NCBI RefSeq assembly: GCF_042657165.1
Contig: NZ_JBHSNJ010000013.1
Location: 124,001-188,000, forward strand
DNA length: 64,000 nt
Reading direction: 5' to 3'
From: Agrilutibacter niabensis
GTDB taxonomy: Bacteria; Pseudomonadota; Gammaproteobacteria; Xanthomonadales; Xanthomonadaceae
The notes under the pieces were generated by a model. It did no database searches and was not told the origin of the DNA. It saw nothing but the letters and a program-made list of their open reading frames with translations. Made by a program: the position numbers and the translations under genes. Positions 62,314 through 64,000 of the stretch are shown one piece after another (the stretch's first letter is position 1; each line of letters opens with the position of its first letter).

Positions 62314-63753
62314 TTATTCGCGGGGCGGTCGCGAATACAGGTCGATGATGTCCGTGATCGCGTCCTGGCAGACCTGGCAGAAGCGCTCGCTGCGGCTGAA
62401 CATCGTGCACTGCATTTCCGGGCGGTAGTAACCGCTGGCCTGGTAGTTCGCGCCCTCGAAGGCACCGATGACGTTGCGGTTCGGCTGCTTCGAGATCAGT
62501 CCATCGGTGAACCGGCGTTCCTCCGCGAACAGCGCGCTCATCTCCGACTCGGGCCGGTCGGCCTTGCGCAGCGCGGCGCGGTGGGCCTGGTAGTCGCGCT
62601 GGTACTTCTCGAACTCGGCCTTGGGCCATGGCGTCGGCAGCGGCGTGCCGGGGGCGACGTGCCGCCTCCACTTCAGCTGCGCCGGTTCCTGCAGCGCGGT
62701 GACGTTGGGCTCCCACGGTTCCGGGCGCTCCTCGCCCGAGGCGTAGGCGACCGGCGAGGTGTAGTACTCGTCGGCCAGCGCCGCGAAGTGGTGGCCGAAC
62801 TCGTGCACGAACAGGTAGTTGGCCCAGTCATTGCCGGCCGCCGCGGTGCTGAACTGGCCGAAGATGCCGCCGCCGCCGTAGGTCTCGTTGTTGACCAGGA
62901 TCTCGACGAACTCGTTGGGCGCGTACTGCGCGAGCTCGCGCAGGGCGCGATTGTCCAGGGTCAGCACGTAGCGCTCGCTGCCGAAGATGTCGTAGCGGGT
63001 ATTGAGCGCGGAATCGCGGTGGGTACCGGTGGACGGGCGCGACACGCCCGATTCGCGCGTCGGCACCGCCAGCGCCCAGACATTGAAGTCGCCGGCGCGT
63101 TCGCGGAATGGCGACACGCTGAACAGATGGTCGCTGAGGCGGCGCGCATCCGCCTCGAACTTGCCGAGCTCGGCCTGCGTGTAGCCATCACCGAGAATCA
63201 GCAGGTCGACCTTGTCCGCGGACGGACCGCTGTTGCGGATGGCGATCGGCGTCGCCGGCGCTGGCCGGCGTTCCTGCTGCACGTCGAGCGCGGCCGGATC
63301 GATGTCCACGCTCCACGCCACCGAGAACTCGTTGCGGTCGTCGCGCTGCAGGACGCGCACCCGCACCGGACGCTCGGGCTTGGGAAAGCGCAGCGATTCC
63401 TGGAAACCACGGCTTTGCTTCTGCGCCTCGTCGGTGGTGCGCCACTCGCCGAAGATGGTGCTGTAGCCGCGCGAATACAGCACGGCATTGGTCTTGGGAT
63501 CGACCACCTCGAAGCGGTTGAGCCCGCGGTTGCTGTCGTCGAGCGGGCGCGCCGGATTGCCCGGCCACGGCAGCGGCTCCACCACCACGCGTTCCAGCGC
63601 GTAGTGCTCGTCCAGCGCATTGCCGGTGTGCAGCAGGTCGACACGTAGCGTGGCGGGGGCGGCGGCTTGCGCGGCCAGCGCGGGCAGCGCGGGCAGCGCC
63701 GCCACCGACAGCACGGCCAGCGCGGCGCGGAACAGTGACGGAACCAGGGTCAT
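62314..63753 (-). CDS. M64-family (IgA-peptidase-like) zinc metallopeptidase
   Basis: A 479-residue secreted protease. The signal peptide is MTLVPSLFRAALAVLSVAAL and cleavage is likely after an Ala-x-Ala. A beta-rich N-terminal domain precedes the peptidase M64 core with VDLLILGDGYTQAELGKFE and the zinc motif HEFGHHFAALADEY, followed by Tyr-rich segments. ATG 63753 fits the signal; a longer start adds 21 Ala-rich residues. Substrate unknown. Confidence 0.92.
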   Translation of the reverse strand: MTLVPSLFRAALAVLSVAALPALPALAAQAAAPATLRVDLLHTGNALDEHYALERVVVEPLPWPGNPARPLDDSNRGLNRFEVVDPKTNAVLYSRGYSTIFGEWRTTDEAQKQSRGFQESLRFPKPERPVRVRVLQRDDRNEFSVAWSVDIDPAALDVQQERRPAPATPIAIRNSGPSADKVDLLILGDGYTQAELGKFEADARRLSDHLFSVSPFRERAGDFNVWALAVPTRESGVSRPSTGTHRDSALNTRYDIFGSERYVLTLDNRALRELAQYAPNEFVEILVNNETYGGGGIFGQFSTAAAGNDWANYLFVHEFGHHFAALADEYYTSPVAYASGEERPEPWEPNVTALQEPAQLKWRRHVAPGTPLPTPWPKAEFEKYQRDYQAHRAALRKADRPESEMSALFAEERRFTDGLISKQPNRNVIGAFEGANYQASGYYRPEMQCTMFSRSERFCQVCQDAITDIIDLYSRPPRE

Positions 63754-63832
63754 CGGCGAACTCCGGGAGCGATCAGCGGGAAGCGCATGCGCCGCGGCAC
63801 CTGCGTGCGCCGCCACGGCCGGGATGATGGCG

Positions 63833-64000
63833 TCAGCGCCCAGGCCCGACGTCGATGAACTGCAGGAACTCGGCGCGGGTGCGGGCGTCCTCGCGGAAGC
63901 TGCCGAGCATCTTCGAGGTGATCATGCTGACGCCGCGCTTGTGCACGCCGCGCGTGGTCATGCATTCGTGCGCGCCTTCGATCACCACGCCGACGCCGCG
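63833..64000 (-). CDS. folE: GTP cyclohydrolase I, C-terminal part
   Basis: The 55 visible residues start RGVGVVIEGAHECMTTRGVH and end EFLQFIDVGPGR. The zinc-ligand Cys lies in HECM and the downstream MITSKMLGSFREDARTRAEF is typical of FolE, the first enzyme of folate and pterin synthesis. The 5' end lies beyond the window. Confidence 0.9.
   Translation of the reverse strand, partial: RGVGVVIEGAHECMTTRGVHKRGVSMITSKMLGSFREDARTRAEFLQFIDVGPGR

Overview
The window is dense, high-GC bacterial chromosome with about 66 protein genes and no rRNA or tRNA genes seen. Gene content and order (rpmH-rnpA-yidC-mnmE beside dnaA-dnaN-recF-gyrB, then a TPR gene, tonB-exbB-exbD-exbD and pdxJ) fit the replication-origin region of a gammaproteobacterium of the order Xanthomonadales, probably a Lysobacter or Luteimonas relative. 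Species level is inference only. A Xanthomonad-type LexA box and a conserved FbpA-type class 1 fructose-bisphosphatase fit that placement.

1-11100: mixed chromosomal genes: a 3'-truncated small membrane protein, a PKHD-type Fe(II) hydroxylase, a sulfotransferase-like protein, helicase HrpB, TatD nuclease, a DUF2167 membrane protein interleaved with three paralogous small secreted two-cysteine proteins, the YadG/YadH ABC exporter and ferredoxin-NADP reductase. 11323-12300: two lower-GC gene cassettes (a YciI/DGPF protein and a small membrane protein), each ending in an attC-like site, with no integrase in the window: a small CALIN (cluster of attC sites lacking an integrase). 12479-17719: a TAP-type lipoprotein hydrolase, a NatAB-type ABC exporter, a DUF2059 protein and a TonB-domain lipoprotein.

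17856-28834: the origin core. mnmE, yidC, rnpA and rpmH run leftward; dnaA, dnaN, recF and gyrB run rightward. The dnaA-dnaN gap holds a cluster of DnaA boxes followed by an AT-rich stretch (oriC). Three parS-like ParB sites lie within 1.2 kb, one after dnaN and two inside the recF coding sequence. 29005-35184: an M48 lipoprotein protease, then the TonB energy-transduction cluster (TPR protein, TonB, ExbB, and three ExbD paralogues), and pdxJ.

35265-48107: cardiolipin synthase diverging from a radical-SAM gene whose promoter spacer holds a LexA (SOS) box; a compact histidine kinase/response regulator pair; an Fe(II)/2OG oxygenase; fructose-bisphosphatase; a tandem pair of DUF1579-like/NIPSNAP proteins with a WYL regulator; an aldo/keto reductase; an MFS exporter with a divergent LysR regulator. 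48120-64000: a DesK/NarL-type two-component pair, phenylalanine hydroxylase with a divergent Lrp-type regulator, an outer-membrane barrel protein, a YjdF-type protein, a rhomboid protease, an RlmI-type methyltransferase, a three-gene FdhF/YdeP-FdhD operon, a frameshifted GFA pseudogene beside an intact GFA gene, rmuC, an M64 peptidase and the 3' end of folE.

Most of the window is ordinary core chromosome. The parts that stand out are the attC cassettes, the LexA-controlled radical-SAM promoter, the recF-embedded parS sites, the family of small secreted two-cysteine proteins, and the third ExbD.
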